DNA from: Streptomyces bicolor
GTDB lineage: Bacteria; Actinomycetota; Actinomycetes; Streptomycetales; Streptomycetaceae
Direction of reading: 5' to 3'
NCBI RefSeq assembly: GCF_000719285.1
Contig: NZ_JOFS01000017.1
Span: forward strand, 124,001 to 188,000
Length of the DNA stretch: 64,000 nucleotides
In this document: positions 1 through 11,553 of the stretch, one piece after another
Position numbering within the stretch: the first letter of the stretch is position 1
How the letters are laid out: the number at the start of each line of letters is the position of its first letter
Made by a program: the position numbers and the translations under genes
Notes under the pieces: generated by a model
Database searches by the model: none
Told to the model about the DNA's origin: nothing
Seen by the model: the letters and a program-made list of their open reading frames with translations, nothing else

Positions 1-1019
1 GGCCGCCAGTCCCAGCGCAGCCCGGGCAGCACGACGTACAGAATGCGCAGCAGCGCACCGAACGCGGCCACCTTCGTCGCCGCCGCCATGAACCCGGTCA
101 CCGGCGTCGGCGCGCCCTGGTACACATCCGGCGTCCACATGTGGAACGGCACCGCGCCCACCTTGAACAGCAGGCCCATGACGATCATCGCGGCGCCGAT
201 GAGCAGCAGCGCGTCGTTGCCCATCGTGTCCGCGAGGGCCGGGTTCACGTCCGGGACCGTGCCGTCGACGACCTGCGCGATCGTCGCGTACGACACGGAG
301 CCCGCGTAGCCGTACAGCAGCGCGATGCCGAACAGGGTGAACGCGGACGCGAAGGCTCCCAGCAGGAAGTACTTGACCGCGGCCTCCTGCGACATGAGCC
401 GCTTGCGGCGGGCCAGGGCGCACATCAGGTACAGCGGGAGGGAGAAGACTTCCAGGGCGATGAACAGCGTCAGCAAGTCGTTGGCCGCCGGGAAGATCAG
501 CATTCCGGCGACCGCGAACAGCAGCAGCGGGAAGACCTCGGTCGTGGTGAACCCGGCCTTCACCGCGGCCTTTTCTCCGTCGCTGCCCGGCACGGACGCC
601 GCCTGTGCGGCGAAGGAGTCGACGCGGTTTCCGTGCGCCGCCGGGTCGAGCCGCCGCTCGGCGAAGGTGAACAGGCCCACCAGGCCCGCCAGCAGGATCG
701 TGCCCTGCAGGAAGAGCGCCGGTCCGTCGACGGCGATCGCTCCCATCGCCGCGATGCCCGACTTGGTCGTCGCGTATCCGCCGGCCGCCAGCGCCACGAC
801 CGCGGCGAAGGCCGCGACGAGCGCCACGACGGAGACGAACAGCTGGGCGTAGTAACGGGCCTTGCGCGGAACGACCGCCTCGATCAGCACCCCGACGACT
901 GCCGCACCGACGACGATCAGGGTGGGCGACAGTTGTCCGTACTCGATCTTCGGCGCGCCGATCTTCGAGATCGGGTCGGCCGCGGTTGTCCACAGGCTGT
1001 GGACGGCTGATGCGCTCAC
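1..1019 (-). CDS. nuoN: NADH-quinone oxidoreductase subunit N, 3' end cut off by the window
   Basis: Membrane subunit of respiratory complex I (NDH-1), one of the three antiporter-like proton-pumping subunits. About 339 N-terminal residues are inside the window and the C-terminus lies beyond position 1. The visible part has an N-terminal soluble stretch and then repeated hydrophobic helices, including the family features FIALEVFSLPLY and KVGAVPFHMWTPDVYQGAP. The GTG start at 1019 overlaps the TGA stop of nuoM by 4 bp (GTGA), which suggests translational coupling. It is the last gene of the nuoA-N operon. Identification is secure from both sequence and gene order. Confidence 0.96.
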   Translation of the reverse strand, partial: MSASAVHSLWTTAADPISKIGAPKIEYGQLSPTLIVVGAAVVGVLIEAVVPRKARYYAQLFVSVVALVAAFAAVVALAAGGYATTKSGIAAMGAIAVDGPALFLQGTILLAGLVGLFTFAERRLDPAAHGNRVDSFAAQAASVPGSDGEKAAVKAGFTTTEVFPLLLFAVAGMLIFPAANDLLTLFIALEVFSLPLYLMCALARRKRLMSQEAAVKYFLLGAFASAFTLFGIALLYGYAGSVSYATIAQVVDGTVPDVNPALADTMGNDALLLIGAAMIVMGLLFKVGAVPFHMWTPDVYQGAPTPVTGFMAAATKVAAFGALLRILYVVLPGLRWDWR

Positions 1020-2587
1020 TTGGCCGCCTCCACCTCGGGCTGGGGGTCCTTCTTCTGTACGTCGGACATGGTCTGCTTGACCGCCGGGTTGACGATGTCC
1101 GTGACGGGCTTCGGGTAGACGCCCAGGAAGATCAGCAGTGCGACCAGCGGGGCGACGACCACGAGTTCGCGCACCCTGAGGTCGGGCATCGCGGAGACTT
1201 CCGGCTTCACCGGGCCCGTCATCGTCCGCTGGTAGAGGACGAGGGTGTAGAGCGCGGCGAGCACGATGCCGAACGTGGCGATGATGCCGATCACCGGATA
1301 GCGGGTGAAGGTGCCGACCAGGACCAGGAATTCACTCACGAACGGTGCGAGTCCTGGCAGGGACAGGGTCGCCAGACCGCCGATCAGGAAGGTGCCGGCG
1401 AGCACCGGGGCGACCTTCTGCACGCCGCCGTAGTCGGCGATGAGCCGCGAACCGCGCCGGGAGATCAGGAAGCCGGCCACCAGCATCAACGCGGCCGTCG
1501 AGATCCCGTGGTTGACCATGTACAGCGTCGCGCCGGACTGGCCCTGGCTGGTCATCGCGAAGATGCCCATGATGATGAAGCCGAAGTGCGAGATCGACGC
1601 GTACGCGATCAGGCGCTTCATGTCCCGCTGGCCGACGGCGAGCAGCGCTCCGTAGACGATGCTGATCAACGCCAGGACGAGGATGGCGGGCGTCGCCCAC
1701 TTGCTGGCCTCCGGGAAGAGCTGGAGGCAGAAGCGGAGCATCGCGAAGGTGCCCACCTTGTCGACGACCGCGGTGATGAGGACGGCGACCGGTGCGGTGG
1801 CCTCCTGCATCGCGTTGGGCAGCCAGGTGTGCAGCGGCCACAGCGGCGCCTTCACCGCGAAGGCGAAGAAGAAGCCCAGGAACAGCCAGCGCTCTGTGTT
1901 GGTCGCCATGTCCAGCTCGCCGCTGGCACGGGCCTCCGCGATCTCCGTGAGCGAGAAGTTCCCGGCGACCACATAGAGGCCGATCACCGCGGCCAGCATG
2001 ATCAGACCGCCGACCAGGTTGTAGAGCAGGAACTTCACGGCCGCATACGACCGTTGCGTCGACGCCACCTTCTCGCCGTGCTCGTGGGCACGGTCCCCGA
2101 AGCCGCCGATGAGGAAGTACATCGGGATGAGCATGGCTTCGAAGAAGATGTAGAAGAGGAAGACGTCGGTGGCCTCGAAGGAGATGATCACCATCGCCTC
2201 GACGGCCAGGATCAGGGCGAAGAAGCCCTGCGTCGGCCGCCAGCGCGTGCTGCCGGTCTCCAGCGGGTCGGCGTCGTGCCAGCCCGCGAGGACGATGAAC
2301 GGGATCAGCAGCGCCGTCAGCGCGATCAGCGCCACCGCGATGCCGTCCACGCCGAGCTCATAGCGGACCCCGAAGTCCGCGATCCAGGCGTGGGATTCGG
2401 TCAGCTGGTAGCGGTCGCCGTCCGGGTCGAAGCGGACCAGGAGGGTGATCGCGAGGGCGAGTGTGCCGAGCGAGAAGAGCAGCGCCAGCCATTTGGCGAC
2501 GGTGCGCTGCGCGGCCGGTACGGCGGCCGTGGCGATCGCCCCGATCGCCGGGAGCACCGCCGTGGCTGTCAGCAGAGGAAAGGACAT
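1016..2587 (-). CDS. nuoM: NADH-quinone oxidoreductase subunit M
   Basis: Antiporter-like proton-pumping subunit of complex I, 523 residues, an ordinary length for NuoM. The ATG at 2587 (MSFPLLTATAVLP) was chosen because it begins the first membrane helix and sits 5 bp after the nuoL stop; the open frame continues upstream, but only as a shadow of nuoL. Family features include the ELGVDGIAV segment, the VKAPLWPLHTWLPNAMQEA loop with its conserved Lys and His, and NHGISTAALML. About fourteen hydrophobic segments are visible. It lies between nuoL and nuoN in the usual order. Confidence 0.96.
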   Translation of the reverse strand: MSFPLLTATAVLPAIGAIATAAVPAAQRTVAKWLALLFSLGTLALAITLLVRFDPDGDRYQLTESHAWIADFGVRYELGVDGIAVALIALTALLIPFIVLAGWHDADPLETGSTRWRPTQGFFALILAVEAMVIISFEATDVFLFYIFFEAMLIPMYFLIGGFGDRAHEHGEKVASTQRSYAAVKFLLYNLVGGLIMLAAVIGLYVVAGNFSLTEIAEARASGELDMATNTERWLFLGFFFAFAVKAPLWPLHTWLPNAMQEATAPVAVLITAVVDKVGTFAMLRFCLQLFPEASKWATPAILVLALISIVYGALLAVGQRDMKRLIAYASISHFGFIIMGIFAMTSQGQSGATLYMVNHGISTAALMLVAGFLISRRGSRLIADYGGVQKVAPVLAGTFLIGGLATLSLPGLAPFVSEFLVLVGTFTRYPVIGIIATFGIVLAALYTLVLYQRTMTGPVKPEVSAMPDLRVRELVVVAPLVALLIFLGVYPKPVTDIVNPAVKQTMSDVQKKDPQPEVEAAK

Positions 2588-2592
2588 CGGTA

Positions 2593-4557
2593 TCAGACCG
2601 CCCTCATCAGCAGGGTCGCGGCGATGAGGATCGCCGCACCGCCGAACATCGAGACCGCGTACGACCGCGCGAAGCCGTTCTGCAGCCTGCGCATCCGTCC
2701 GGACAGGCCGCCCATCGAGGCCGCCGTACCGTTGACGACGCCGTCGACCAGGGTGTGGTCGACATACACCAGGGAGCGCGTGAGGTGCTCGCCGCCGCGG
2801 ACGAGGACGACATGGTTGAAGTCGTCCTGGAGCAGATCGCGCCGGGCAGCCCGGGTGAGCAGCGATCCGCGCGGGGCGACGACCGGGACCGGTCGGCGGC
2901 CGTACTGCGCGTAGGCGATGGCGACGCCGATGACCATGCACGCGACGGTCGCGCCGGTGACCGCTCCCGCACTGATGGGAGGGTGACCGTGGGCATGCCC
3001 GGTGATGGGCTCCAGCCAGTGGATGAAGCGGTCGCCGATGCTGAAGAACGCACCGCCGGCCACCGACCCTACGGCCAGCACGATCATGGGAATCGTCATG
3101 ACCCTGGGCGACTCGTGCGGGTGCGGCTGCGCGTGCTCGCCGCGCGTCTCGGCGGCGGGCTCCACGCTGGGCTCGGCCGGGGACGGGGTCGGGGCGTGGC
3201 GCCAGCGTTCCTCGCCGAAGAACGTCATCAGCATCACGCGCGTCATGTAGAACGCCGTGATGGCCGCGCCCAGCAGCGCGCAGCCGCCGAGGATCCAGCC
3301 CTCGGTGCCGCCCTTGGCGAACGCCGCCTCGATGATCTTGTCCTTGGAGAAGAAGCCGGACAGGCCCGGGAAGCCGATGATCGCGAGGTAGCCGAGGCCG
3401 AAGGTGACGAAGGTGACCGGCATGTACTTGCGCAGGCCGCCGTACTTGCGCATGTCGACCTCGTCGTTCATGCCGTGCATGACCGAACCGGCGCCGAGGA
3501 ACAGCCCGGCCTTGAAGAAGCCGTGCGTGACCAGGTGCATGATCGCGAAGACGTAGCCGATGGGGCCGAGGCCCGCGGCGAGGATCATGTAGCCGATCTG
3601 CGACATGGTCGAGCCGGCCAGCGCCTTCTTGATGTCGTCCTTCGCGCAACCGACGATCGCACCGAAGAGGAGTGTGACGGCTCCGACGATGGTGACCAGC
3701 AGCTGGGCGTCGGGCGCCGCGTTGAAGATGACCCCGGAGCGGACGATCAGGTAGACGCCCGCGGTCACCATCGTCGCGGCGTGGATCAGGGCCGAGACCG
3801 GGGTCGGGCCCTCCATCGCGTCCCCGAGCCAGGACTGCAGCGGCACCTGGGCGGACTTGCCGCACGCGGCGAGCAGCAGCATCAGGCCGATGGCGGTCAG
3901 CTTGCCCTCGTTCGCGTCACCGACCAGGCCGGGCTCCCCCTGGGTGCCGAGCAGCGGCCCGAAGGCGAAGGTGCCGAACCACAGGAACATCAGCATGATC
4001 GCGATCGACAGGCCCATGTCGCCGACGCGGTTGACCAGGAAGGCCTTCTTGGCTGCCGTGGCGGCGCTGGGCTTGTGCTGCCAGAAGCCGATGAGGAGGT
4101 AGGACGCGAGACCGACGCCCTCCCAGCCGACGTACAGCAGAAGGTAATTGTCGGCGAGGACGAGCAGCAGCATCGCCGCGAGGAACAGGTTCAGATAGCC
4201 GAAGAAGCGGCGGCGCCGCTCGTCGTGCTCCATGTACCCGACCGAGTACAGGTGGATCAGCGAGCCGACGCCGGTGATCAGCAGCACGAACGTCATCGAC
4301 AGCTGGTCGAGCCGGAAGGCGATGTCCGCCTGGAAGCCCTCGACGGGGACCCAGCTGAACAGGTGCTGGGTGAGGGTGCGGTGTTCGGCGTCCTTGCCCA
4401 GCAGGTCGGCGAAGAGGATCACACCGAACACGAAGGAGAGGAACGACAAAAGCGTGCCGATCCACTGGCCCACGGCGTCGAGACGCCGGCCGCCGCACAG
4501 CAGTAGGGCCGCTCCGAGCAAGGGCGCCGCGATCAGCAGCGCAATCAGGTTCTCCAC
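2593..4557 (-). CDS. nuoL: NADH-quinone oxidoreductase subunit L
   Basis: Largest antiporter-like subunit of complex I, 654 residues with a GTG start at 4557. Visible family motifs are [41 protein letters not shown] and [12 protein letters not shown], followed by a long C-terminal part that includes the lateral-helix region. A His- and Pro-rich loop at about residues 455-480 is a variable cytoplasmic or periplasmic insertion. It is 15 bp downstream of nuoK and 5 bp upstream of nuoM. The channel residues expected of an active antiporter-like subunit appear present by eye. Confidence 0.96.
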   Translation of the reverse strand: MENLIALLIAAPLLGAALLLCGGRRLDAVGQWIGTLLSFLSFVFGVILFADLLGKDAEHRTLTQHLFSWVPVEGFQADIAFRLDQLSMTFVLLITGVGSLIHLYSVGYMEHDERRRRFFGYLNLFLAAMLLLVLADNYLLLYVGWEGVGLASYLLIGFWQHKPSAATAAKKAFLVNRVGDMGLSIAIMLMFLWFGTFAFGPLLGTQGEPGLVGDANEGKLTAIGLMLLLAACGKSAQVPLQSWLGDAMEGPTPVSALIHAATMVTAGVYLIVRSGVIFNAAPDAQLLVTIVGAVTLLFGAIVGCAKDDIKKALAGSTMSQIGYMILAAGLGPIGYVFAIMHLVTHGFFKAGLFLGAGSVMHGMNDEVDMRKYGGLRKYMPVTFVTFGLGYLAIIGFPGLSGFFSKDKIIEAAFAKGGTEGWILGGCALLGAAITAFYMTRVMLMTFFGEERWRHAPTPSPAEPSVEPAAETRGEHAQPHPHESPRVMTIPMIVLAVGSVAGGAFFSIGDRFIHWLEPITGHAHGHPPISAGAVTGATVACMVIGVAIAYAQYGRRPVPVVAPRGSLLTRAARRDLLQDDFNHVVLVRGGEHLTRSLVYVDHTLVDGVVNGTAASMGGLSGRMRRLQNGFARSYAVSMFGGAAILIAATLLMRAV

Positions 4558-4572
4558 GATTCTTCCGACCCC

Positions 4573-4872
4573 TCAGAGCTTCATCAGGCTGGCGTCGTCG
4601 ACCGAGGCCGAGTGGCGGGAACGGAACAGCGACACGATGATCGCGAGCCCGACGACCACCTCCGCGGCGGCGACGACCATCGTGAAGAAGGCGATGATCT
4701 GGCCGTCGAGATTGCCGTGCATCCGGGAGAAGGCGACCAGCGCGAGGTTGCAGGCGTTGAGCATGAGCTCGATGCACATGAAGACGACGATCGCGTTGCG
4801 CCTGATCAGCACGCCGGTGGCACCGATCGTGAACAACAGGGCGGCGAGATAGAGGTAGTTGACCGGGTTCAC
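4573..4872 (-). CDS. nuoK: NADH-quinone oxidoreductase subunit K
   Basis: Small membrane subunit of complex I, 99 residues, matching the usual NuoK length of about 100. The start is GTG at 4872 ([14 protein letters not shown]), which overlaps the nuoJ stop by 4 bp; the much longer open frame upstream is a shadow of nuoJ. Three membrane helices are visible. The conserved acidic residues occur in [14 protein letters not shown] (helix 2) and [13 protein letters not shown] (helix 3); in the family these glutamates take part in proton translocation. Confidence 0.95.
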   Translation of the reverse strand: MNPVNYLYLAALLFTIGATGVLIRRNAIVVFMCIELMLNACNLALVAFSRMHGNLDGQIIAFFTMVVAAAEVVVGLAIIVSLFRSRHSASVDDASLMKL

Positions 4873-5711
4873 TTCGATGCCTCCTCGGGCCGCTTGAAGG
4901 TCGACGGCTCGATCGCTGTCCGCTCCAGCCGTTCCTCCGCACGCTGTTCCAGGGCCCGCAGGTCGTTGAGCGCCTCGGCGGACACGTCCCGGATCTGGCC
5001 GCGCTCGCGCAGCGTCTTGCTGACCGTGAGGTCGGACGGGGTGCCGTCGGGCAGCAGGCCGGCGATGTCGACGGCGTTGTGCCGGGCGTACACCCCGGGC
5101 GCCGGAAGCGGCGGAACGTGCTTGCCCTCGCGGACGCGCTGTTCGGCCAGCTCGCGCTGGGTCTTGGCGCGCTCGGTGCGCTCGCGGTGGGTGAGCAGCA
5201 TGGCGCCGACGGTGGCCGTGATGAGCAGGGCGCCGGTGATCTCGAAGGCGAAGACGTACTTGGTGAAGATGAGGGCGGCGAGGCCCTCCACATTGCCGTT
5301 CGCGTTCGCCTGGGCGAGGCCGTTGAACTCCGTGAGCGCGGCGTTCCCGATGCCCGCGACGAGCAGGATGCCGAATCCGAGCCCACAGAGGAGGGCCAGC
5401 CACCGCTGGCCCTTGATGGTTTCCCTCAGGGAGTCCGCGGCCGTGACACCGACAAGCATCACCACGAACAGGAACAGCATCATGATCGCGCCGGTGTAGA
5501 CGATGATCTGCACGACGCCCAGGAAGTAGGCACCGTTGGCGAGATAGAAGACCGCCAGGACGATCATGGTACCGGCGAGGCAGAGCGCGCTGTGCACGGC
5601 CTTCTTCATGAAGACGGTGCACAGGGCGCCGATGACCGCGACGGTCCCGAGGATCCAGAACTGGACGGCCTCTCCGGTGGAGGTGGAGTAGGCGGCGAGC
5701 TGCTCGGTCAT
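4869..5711 (-). CDS. nuoJ: NADH-quinone oxidoreductase subunit J
   Basis: Membrane subunit of complex I, 280 residues. The first ~170 residues carry five hydrophobic helices, with the conserved [20 protein letters not shown] segment that forms the pi-bulge helix in known structures. The last ~110 residues are a charged hydrophilic tail ([15 protein letters not shown] and onward), longer than in proteobacterial NuoJ but typical of actinobacteria. The ATG at 5711 overlaps the nuoI stop by 4 bp (ATGA). Confidence 0.95.
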   Translation of the reverse strand: MTEQLAAYSTSTGEAVQFWILGTVAVIGALCTVFMKKAVHSALCLAGTMIVLAVFYLANGAYFLGVVQIIVYTGAIMMLFLFVVMLVGVTAADSLRETIKGQRWLALLCGLGFGILLVAGIGNAALTEFNGLAQANANGNVEGLAALIFTKYVFAFEITGALLITATVGAMLLTHRERTERAKTQRELAEQRVREGKHVPPLPAPGVYARHNAVDIAGLLPDGTPSDLTVSKTLRERGQIRDVSAEALNDLRALEQRAEERLERTAIEPSTFKRPEEASK

Positions 5712-6349
5712 CGGCCGATCACCTTCTCCGACGCCGGTTCGTCCTCGCCGAAGGTCGAGGCGGCCTCCTGGGGCACCTCTCCCTTGGAGAGAGCCACCTG
5801 GCGCTCGGTGCCGGGCGCGGCCTCCGTCACCAGGCCCCGGTAGTAGTCCTGCTCGTCAGTCCCCGGGTAGATGGCGTGGGGCGTGTCGACCATGCCGTCT
5901 TCCAGGCCGGCGAGCAGCTGCTCCTTGGTGTAGATGAGGTTGGCGCGGCTGGAGTCGGCGAGCTCGAACTCGTTGGTCATCGTCAACGCGCGCGTGGGGC
6001 ACGCCTCGATGCACAGGCCGCACAGGATGCAGCGGGCGTAGTTGATCTGGTAGACGCGGCCGTACCGCTCGCCCGGCGAGTAGCGTTCCTCGTCGGTATT
6101 GTCGGCGCCCTCCACATAGATGGCGTCGGCGGGGCAGGCCCAGGCGCACAGCTCGCAGCCGACGCACTTCTCCAGGCCGTCCGGATGGCGGTTGAGCTGG
6201 TGCCGTCCGTGGAAGCGCGGAGCGGTGGTCTTCTGCTGCTCCGGGTACTGCTCGGTCAGCCGCTTCTTGAACATGGCCTTGAAGGTCACGCCGAAGCCGG
6301 CCACGGGGTTCAGGAAACCGGGCTTGGTCTCCTTGGGCTCCTCAGCCAT
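5708..6349 (-). CDS. nuoI: NADH-quinone oxidoreductase subunit I (two 4Fe-4S ferredoxin-like)
   Basis: Peripheral subunit of complex I that carries clusters N6a and N6b and passes electrons to NuoB. The two cysteine motifs [12 protein letters not shown] and [12 protein letters not shown] bind the two 4Fe-4S clusters. I chose ATG 6349 ([12 protein letters not shown], 213 residues) rather than the further upstream start because GGAGGCGTCC lies at correct spacing before it. The gene therefore overlaps the nuoH end by 8 bp. The C-terminal ~50 residues are acidic and probably variable. Confidence 0.95.
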   Translation of the reverse strand: MAEEPKETKPGFLNPVAGFGVTFKAMFKKRLTEQYPEQQKTTAPRFHGRHQLNRHPDGLEKCVGCELCAWACPADAIYVEGADNTDEERYSPGERYGRVYQINYARCILCGLCIEACPTRALTMTNEFELADSSRANLIYTKEQLLAGLEDGMVDTPHAIYPGTDEQDYYRGLVTEAAPGTERQVALSKGEVPQEAASTFGEDEPASEKVIGR

Positions 6350-7706
6350 CGGACGCCTCCTTTCCATCCAGAGATCCGTCACTCTGAGTATCGGGCCCGC
6401 CACTGACAATCAGCTCCCGCTCCCGGCGCGGGCGGCGCCGCGGCACCGGCGGAAGCTCCTGTCCGGGCAGTGGCGGTACGGGGAATCCGCCCGCCATCGC
6501 GTCGAAGGCGGCGGGCTCCTCGACGCCTTGCGCGCCCACCTTCGTCCGTTCGCGGAACATGTCCGCGACGAAGGAGAGGATCAGCAGCGCGAGGACGCCA
6601 CCGCCGACGTAGAGGGCGATGTCGGCGAATTCGTAGTTCTCGTTGCGCAGAGTCCGCACGGTCGCGACGAGCATCAGCCAGACGACGGAGACCGGGATGA
6701 GGACCTTCCAGCCGAGTTTCATCAGCTGGTCGTAGCGGACGCGCGGCAGCGTGCCGCGCAGCCAGATGAAGAAGAACAGCAGCAGCTGAACCTTGATCAC
6801 GAACCACAGCAGCGGCCACCAGCCGTGGTTCGCGCCTTCCCAGAAGGAGCTGACCGGGTACGGGGCCCGCCAGCCGCCCAGGAAGAGCGTCACCGACACG
6901 GCCGAGACCGTCACCATGTTCACGTACTCGGCGAGCATGAACATCGCGAACTTGATCGACGAGTACTCGGTGTTGAAGCCACCGACCAGGTCGCCCTCGG
7001 ACTCCGGCATGTCGAAGGGGGCACGGTTGGTCTCACCGACCATCGTCACGATGTAGATCAGGAAGGACACCGGCAGCAGGACGATGTACCAGCGGTCCTG
7101 CTGTGCCTCGACGATCGCCGAGGTCGACATCGACCCGGAGTAGAGGAACACCGAGGCGAAGGCGGCGCCCATGGCGATCTCGTACGAGATCATCTGCGCG
7201 CAGGAACGCAGACCACCGAGCAGCGGATAGGTGGATCCGGAACTCCAACCCGCCAGGACGATGCCGTAGATGCCGACCGAGGCGACCGCGAGGATGTAGA
7301 GCATCGCGATCGGCAGATCGGTGAGCTGCATCGTGGTGCGCTGGCCGAAGATCGAGATCTCGTTGCCGGCCGGGCCGAACGGGATCACCGCGATCGCCAT
7401 GAAGGCCGGGATGGCCGCGACGATCGGTGCGAGGACATAGACCACCTTGTCCGCGCGTTTGACGATGACGTCTTCCTTGAGCATCAGCTTGATGCCGTCG
7501 GCGAGCGACTGCAGCATTCCCCAGGGGCCGTGCCGGTTGGGGCCGATGCGCAGCTGCATCCAGGCGACGACCTTGCGCTCCCAGACGATGGAGAACAGCA
7601 CGGTCACCATCAGGAAGGCGAAGCAGAACACCGCCTTGATGACGACCAGCCACCAGGGGTCGCGGCCGAACATCGAGAGGTCTTCAGCGGCGAGGTACGG
7701 GTTCAT
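6342..7706 (-). CDS. nuoH: NADH-quinone oxidoreductase subunit H
   Basis: Membrane subunit of complex I that forms much of the quinone cavity, 454 residues. Recognisable family segments are [24 protein letters not shown], the [17 protein letters not shown] loop (positions about 220-235) and [15 protein letters not shown]. Around eight or nine helices are visible. The last ~65 residues are a Pro/Arg-rich soluble tail not found in E. coli NuoH, common in Streptomyces. The ATG at 7706 overlaps the nuoG stop by 4 bp. Confidence 0.95.
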   Translation of the reverse strand: MNPYLAAEDLSMFGRDPWWLVVIKAVFCFAFLMVTVLFSIVWERKVVAWMQLRIGPNRHGPWGMLQSLADGIKLMLKEDVIVKRADKVVYVLAPIVAAIPAFMAIAVIPFGPAGNEISIFGQRTTMQLTDLPIAMLYILAVASVGIYGIVLAGWSSGSTYPLLGGLRSCAQMISYEIAMGAAFASVFLYSGSMSTSAIVEAQQDRWYIVLLPVSFLIYIVTMVGETNRAPFDMPESEGDLVGGFNTEYSSIKFAMFMLAEYVNMVTVSAVSVTLFLGGWRAPYPVSSFWEGANHGWWPLLWFVIKVQLLLFFFIWLRGTLPRVRYDQLMKLGWKVLIPVSVVWLMLVATVRTLRNENYEFADIALYVGGGVLALLILSFVADMFRERTKVGAQGVEEPAAFDAMAGGFPVPPLPGQELPPVPRRRPRRERELIVSGGPDTQSDGSLDGKEASDG

Positions 7707-10207
7707 GCCTCCACCTCCTTCGGGGACTCGGCCGCAAGGGTCGCCGGGCCGATGCGGACGAGTGAGCCGGGCAGCGCCCCGGTGTCGGAGGCGACGCCGC
7801 CGCCGGTGGAGTTCAGCGGGAGCCAGACCACCCGGTCGGGCATCTCGGTGATCTGCAGCGGGAGTTCGACGACTCCGCGGGGGCCGGTCACAGCCAGGAC
7901 GTCGCCGCTCTTGACGCCGGCCTCGGCAGCCGTGGCGGCCGACAGGCGCGCGTGGGCGGCGTGCCGGGTACCGGCGAGAGCCTCGTCGCCCTCCTGGAGG
8001 AGGCCCTGGTCGAGCAGCAGCCGGTGCCCGGCCAGAACGGCCTCACCGGCAGCCGGTCGCGGCAGCTGGTCGGCGATCGCCAGGGGTTCGGTGGCCCGAG
8101 GTCCGTCCCAGGGTCCGAGCCGGTCGATCTCCGCGCGCGTCGTGCGCAGATCCGGCAGACCGAGGTGTACGTCCATGGCGTCGGCCAGCATCTGCAGCAC
8201 GCGCGCGTCGGTCGGGGCGAGGCGGCGGGTCATCTGGTCGGGCTTGAGCGCGGCCTCGAAGAAGCGCACCCGGCCCTCCCAGTTGAGGAAGGTGCCGGCC
8301 TTCTCGGCGACCGCGGCGACGGGCAGGACGACGTCGGCGCGCTGAGTGACCTCGCCCGGCCGCAGTTCGAGCGACACCACGAACCCGGCCTCGGCGAGCG
8401 CCTCACGCGCGCGTGCCGGGTCGGGCAGGTCGGCGACCTCGACGCCCGCGACCAGCAGGGCCTGCAGTTCGCCGGTGGCGGCGGCCTCGACGATCTGTCC
8501 GGTGTCACGGCCGTAGCGGTGCGGGAGATCGGACAGACCCCAGACGGCGGCGACCTCCTCGCGCGCGCGTGGGTCGGTCGCGGGACGTCCGCCCGGCAGC
8601 AGCGACGGCAGCGCACCGGCCTCGACGGCACCGCGCTCCCCCGCCCGGCGCGGAATCCACACCAGCTCGGCGCCGGTCGCGGTCGCGGCCCGTACGGCGG
8701 CGGTGAGCCCGCCCGCCACAGTGGCCAGCCGCTCGCCGACGACGATCACCGCGCCCTCGGCGCGCAGTGCCTCGGCCGCCTTCGCACCGTCCCCCTCCAG
8801 GCCGACCCCGCTCGCGAGCGCGTCCAGCCACTCGGTCTCGGTGCCGGGAGCTGCGGGCAGCAGCGTGCCGCCGGCCTTCTCCAGGCCGCGCGTCGCGTGG
8901 GTGGCGAGCGAGAAGACCTTCTGGCCGTGCTTGCGCCAGGCCTTGCGCAGCCGCAGGAAGATGCCGGGCGCCTCCTCCTCGGCCTCGAACCCGGCCAGCA
9001 GGACGGCCGGTGCCTTCTCCAGGGAGGCGTAGGTGACGCCCGTACCGTCGAGGTCACGGCCGTGACCCGCGACCCGGGCCGCCAGGAAGTCGGCCTCCTC
9101 GCCGCTGTGCACACGCGCGCGGAAGTCGATGTCGTTGGTGTCGAGCGCCACGCGCGCGAACTTGCTGTACGCGTAGGCGTCCTCGACGGTGAGCCGGCCG
9201 CCGGTCAGGACCCCGGTCCGGCCGCGCGAGGCGAGCAGCCCCTGGGCCGCGATCTGCAGCGCCTCCGGCCAGGAAGCCGGTTCGAGATCGCCCTCGGCGT
9301 TGCGCACGAGCGGCGTCTGGAGCCGGTCACGCTGCTGGGCGTACCGGAACCCGAACCGGCCCTTGTCGCAGATCCACTCCTCGTTGACTTCGGGGTCGTT
9401 GGCCGCGAGCCTCCGCATGACCTTGCCGCGCCGGTGATCCGTACGCGTCGCGCAGCCACCGGAGCAGTGCTCGCACACCGACGGTGAGGAGACGAGGTCG
9501 AAGGGGCGGGAGCGGAACCGGTACGCCGCCGAGGTGAGCGCGCCGACCGGGCAGATCTGGATGGTGTTGCCGGAGAAGTACGACTCGAACGGGTCGCCCT
9601 CGCCGGTGCCGACCTGCTGGAGCGCGCCGCGCTCGACCAGCTCGATCATCGGGTCGCCCGCGACCTGGTTGGAGAACCGGGTGCAGCGGGCGCACAGCAC
9701 GCACCGCTCACGGTCGAGCAGCACCTGTGTGGAGATCGGCACGGGCTTCTCGTACGTCCGCTTGCGCCCTTCGAAGCGGGACTCGGCGTGCCCGTGCGAC
9801 ATGGCCTGGTTCTGCAGCGGGCACTCGCCGCCCTTGTCGCAGACCGGGCAGTCCAGCGGGTGGTTGATGAGCAGGAGCTCCATCACACCCTTCTGGGCCT
9901 TCTCGGCGACCGGCGAGGTGAGGTGCGTCTTCACGACCATGCCGTCCGTGCACGTGATCGTGCAGGACGCCATCGGCTTGCGCTGGCCCTCGACCTCGAC
10001 GATGCACTGGCGGCAGGCGCCGGCCGGGTCGAGAAGGGGGTGGTCGCAGAAGCGGGGGATCTCGATGCCGAGTTGCTCGGCGGCCCGGATGACCAGGGTG
10101 CCCTTCGGCACGCTGATCTCGATGCCGTCGATCGTCAGTGTCACGAGATCTTCCGGCGGGACCGCCGCCTCTCCCCCTCCGGAGGGAGCGCTGGTGGTCA
10201 CAGTCAT
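7703..10207 (-). CDS. nuoG: NADH-quinone oxidoreductase subunit G
   Basis: Large iron-sulfur subunit of complex I, 834 residues. ATG 10207 ([12 protein letters not shown]) is the start; sequence upstream in this frame is a shadow of nuoF. The N-terminal ferredoxin domain has [10 protein letters not shown]; next come the [13 protein letters not shown] and [12 protein letters not shown] motifs for 4Fe-4S clusters, then CEHCSGGC (about residue 230), which would bind the extra N7-type cluster of the molybdopterin-oxidoreductase-like domain. The C-terminal half is Ala-rich and more divergent. It overlaps nuoF and nuoH by 4 bp at each side. Confidence 0.94.
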   Translation of the reverse strand: MTVTTSAPSGGGEAAVPPEDLVTLTIDGIEISVPKGTLVIRAAEQLGIEIPRFCDHPLLDPAGACRQCIVEVEGQRKPMASCTITCTDGMVVKTHLTSPVAEKAQKGVMELLLINHPLDCPVCDKGGECPLQNQAMSHGHAESRFEGRKRTYEKPVPISTQVLLDRERCVLCARCTRFSNQVAGDPMIELVERGALQQVGTGEGDPFESYFSGNTIQICPVGALTSAAYRFRSRPFDLVSSPSVCEHCSGGCATRTDHRRGKVMRRLAANDPEVNEEWICDKGRFGFRYAQQRDRLQTPLVRNAEGDLEPASWPEALQIAAQGLLASRGRTGVLTGGRLTVEDAYAYSKFARVALDTNDIDFRARVHSGEEADFLAARVAGHGRDLDGTGVTYASLEKAPAVLLAGFEAEEEAPGIFLRLRKAWRKHGQKVFSLATHATRGLEKAGGTLLPAAPGTETEWLDALASGVGLEGDGAKAAEALRAEGAVIVVGERLATVAGGLTAAVRAATATGAELVWIPRRAGERGAVEAGALPSLLPGGRPATDPRAREEVAAVWGLSDLPHRYGRDTGQIVEAAATGELQALLVAGVEVADLPDPARAREALAEAGFVVSLELRPGEVTQRADVVLPVAAVAEKAGTFLNWEGRVRFFEAALKPDQMTRRLAPTDARVLQMLADAMDVHLGLPDLRTTRAEIDRLGPWDGPRATEPLAIADQLPRPAAGEAVLAGHRLLLDQGLLQEGDEALAGTRHAAHARLSAATAAEAGVKSGDVLAVTGPRGVVELPLQITEMPDRVVWLPLNSTGGGVASDTGALPGSLVRIGPATLAAESPKEVEA

Positions 10208-11553
10208 GCGTTCACCTCCGTGCGGTGGTCGGCCCAGGCCGTCGACTTGGCCGGGTCGAAGGGGCAGCCACGGCCCGTGATGTGCTGCTCGTACTCCTCG
10301 CGGAAGTACTTCAGCGAGGAGAAGATCGGCGAGGCGGCACCGTCGCCGAGGGCGCAGAAGGACTTGCCGTTGATGTTGTCGGCGATGTCGTTCAGCTTGT
10401 CGAGGTCGCTCATCACGCCCTTGCCGGCCTCGATGTCGCGCAGCAACTGCACGAGCCAGTACGTGCCTTCGCGGCAGGGCGTGCACTTGCCGCAGGACTC
10501 GTGGGCGTAGAACTCGGTCCAGCGGGTGACGGCGCGGACGACGCAGGTCGTCTCGTCGAAGCACTGGAGCGCCTTCGTACCGAGCATGGAACCGGCGGCG
10601 CCCACCCCTTCGTAGTCAAGGGGGACGTCGAGGTGCTCGTCGGTGAACATCGGCGTCGAGGAACCGCCCGGTGTCCAGAACTTGAGGCGGTGGCCCGGGC
10701 GCATGCCGCCGCTCATCTCGAGGAGCTGGCGGAGTGTGATGCCGAGGGGTGCCTCGTACTGGCCGGGGCTCGCGACATGGCCGCTGAGCGAGTAGAGCGT
10801 GAAGCCCGGGGACTTCTCGCTCCCCATCGACCGGAACCAGTCCTTGCCCCGATGCAGAATCGCGGGAACCGACGCGATCGACTCGACGTTGTTCACAACA
10901 GTCGGGCAGGCGTAAAGACCTGCCACCGCAGGGAAGGGGGGACGAAGCCGCGGTTGACCACGGCGGCCTTCGAGCGAGTCGAGCAGTGCGGTCTCCTCAC
11001 CGCAGATGTACGCGCCGGCGCCCGCGTGCACGGTGAGTTCGAGATCGAGGCCACTGCCCAGGATGTTCTCGCCGAGGTAGCCCGCCGCGTAGGCCTCGCG
11101 CACGGCCTCGTGCAACCGCCGCAGGACGGGGACGACTTCACCACGCAGATAGATGAAGGCATGCGAAGACCTGATGGCATAACACGCGATGACAATGCCC
11201 TCGATGAGGCTATGCGGGTTCGCGAAGAGGAGCGGAATGTCCTTGCAGGTTCCGGGCTCCGATTCGTCGGCGTTGACAACTAGATAGTGCGGTTTTCCAT
11301 CACCCTGGGGAATGAACTGCCATTTCATTCCCGTCGGGAACCCCGCGCCGCCGCGCCCGCGCAGACCTGAGTCCTTGACGTACGCGATCAGGTCGTCCGG
11401 CGACATGGCGAGCGCCTTGCGAAGTCCCTCGTATCCTTCGTGCCTCTTGTAGACGTCCAGCGTCCAGGACCTGTCCTCGTCCCAGAAGGCCGACAGCACG
11501 GGTGCGAGCAACTTCTCGGGGCTGGTGTCTTTCAGCTCGGGTGCCAAGGTCAT
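10204..11553 (-). CDS. nuoF: NADH-quinone oxidoreductase subunit F (NADH-binding)
   Basis: FMN- and NADH-binding entry subunit of complex I, about 449 residues. The glycine-rich [16 protein letters not shown] motif binds NADH and FMN, and [12 protein letters not shown] plus the later Cys of the C-terminal domain ligate cluster N3. The start is either ATG 11553 or the GTG one codon upstream at 11556; both overlap the nuoE stop in the string GTGATG. I prefer ATG. A His-free, acidic C-terminus (DHRTEVNA) is normal. Confidence 0.95.
   Translation of the reverse strand: MTLAPELKDTSPEKLLAPVLSAFWDEDRSWTLDVYKRHEGYEGLRKALAMSPDDLIAYVKDSGLRGRGGAGFPTGMKWQFIPQGDGKPHYLVVNADESEPGTCKDIPLLFANPHSLIEGIVIACYAIRSSHAFIYLRGEVVPVLRRLHEAVREAYAAGYLGENILGSGLDLELTVHAGAGAYICGEETALLDSLEGRRGQPRLRPPFPAVAGLYACPTVVNNVESIASVPAILHRGKDWFRSMGSEKSPGFTLYSLSGHVASPGQYEAPLGITLRQLLEMSGGMRPGHRLKFWTPGGSSTPMFTDEHLDVPLDYEGVGAAGSMLGTKALQCFDETTCVVRAVTRWTEFYAHESCGKCTPCREGTYWLVQLLRDIEAGKGVMSDLDKLNDIADNINGKSFCALGDGAASPIFSSLKYFREEYEQHITGRGCPFDPAKSTAWADHRTEVNA

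Noticed and set aside
986..5499. Long open frames on the plus strand opposite nuoM-nuoJ (up to 680 residues)
   Set aside because: They are rich in Arg, Asp and Gly with no domain, have the codon pattern of antisense shadows in GC-rich DNA, and lie opposite well-conserved genes.
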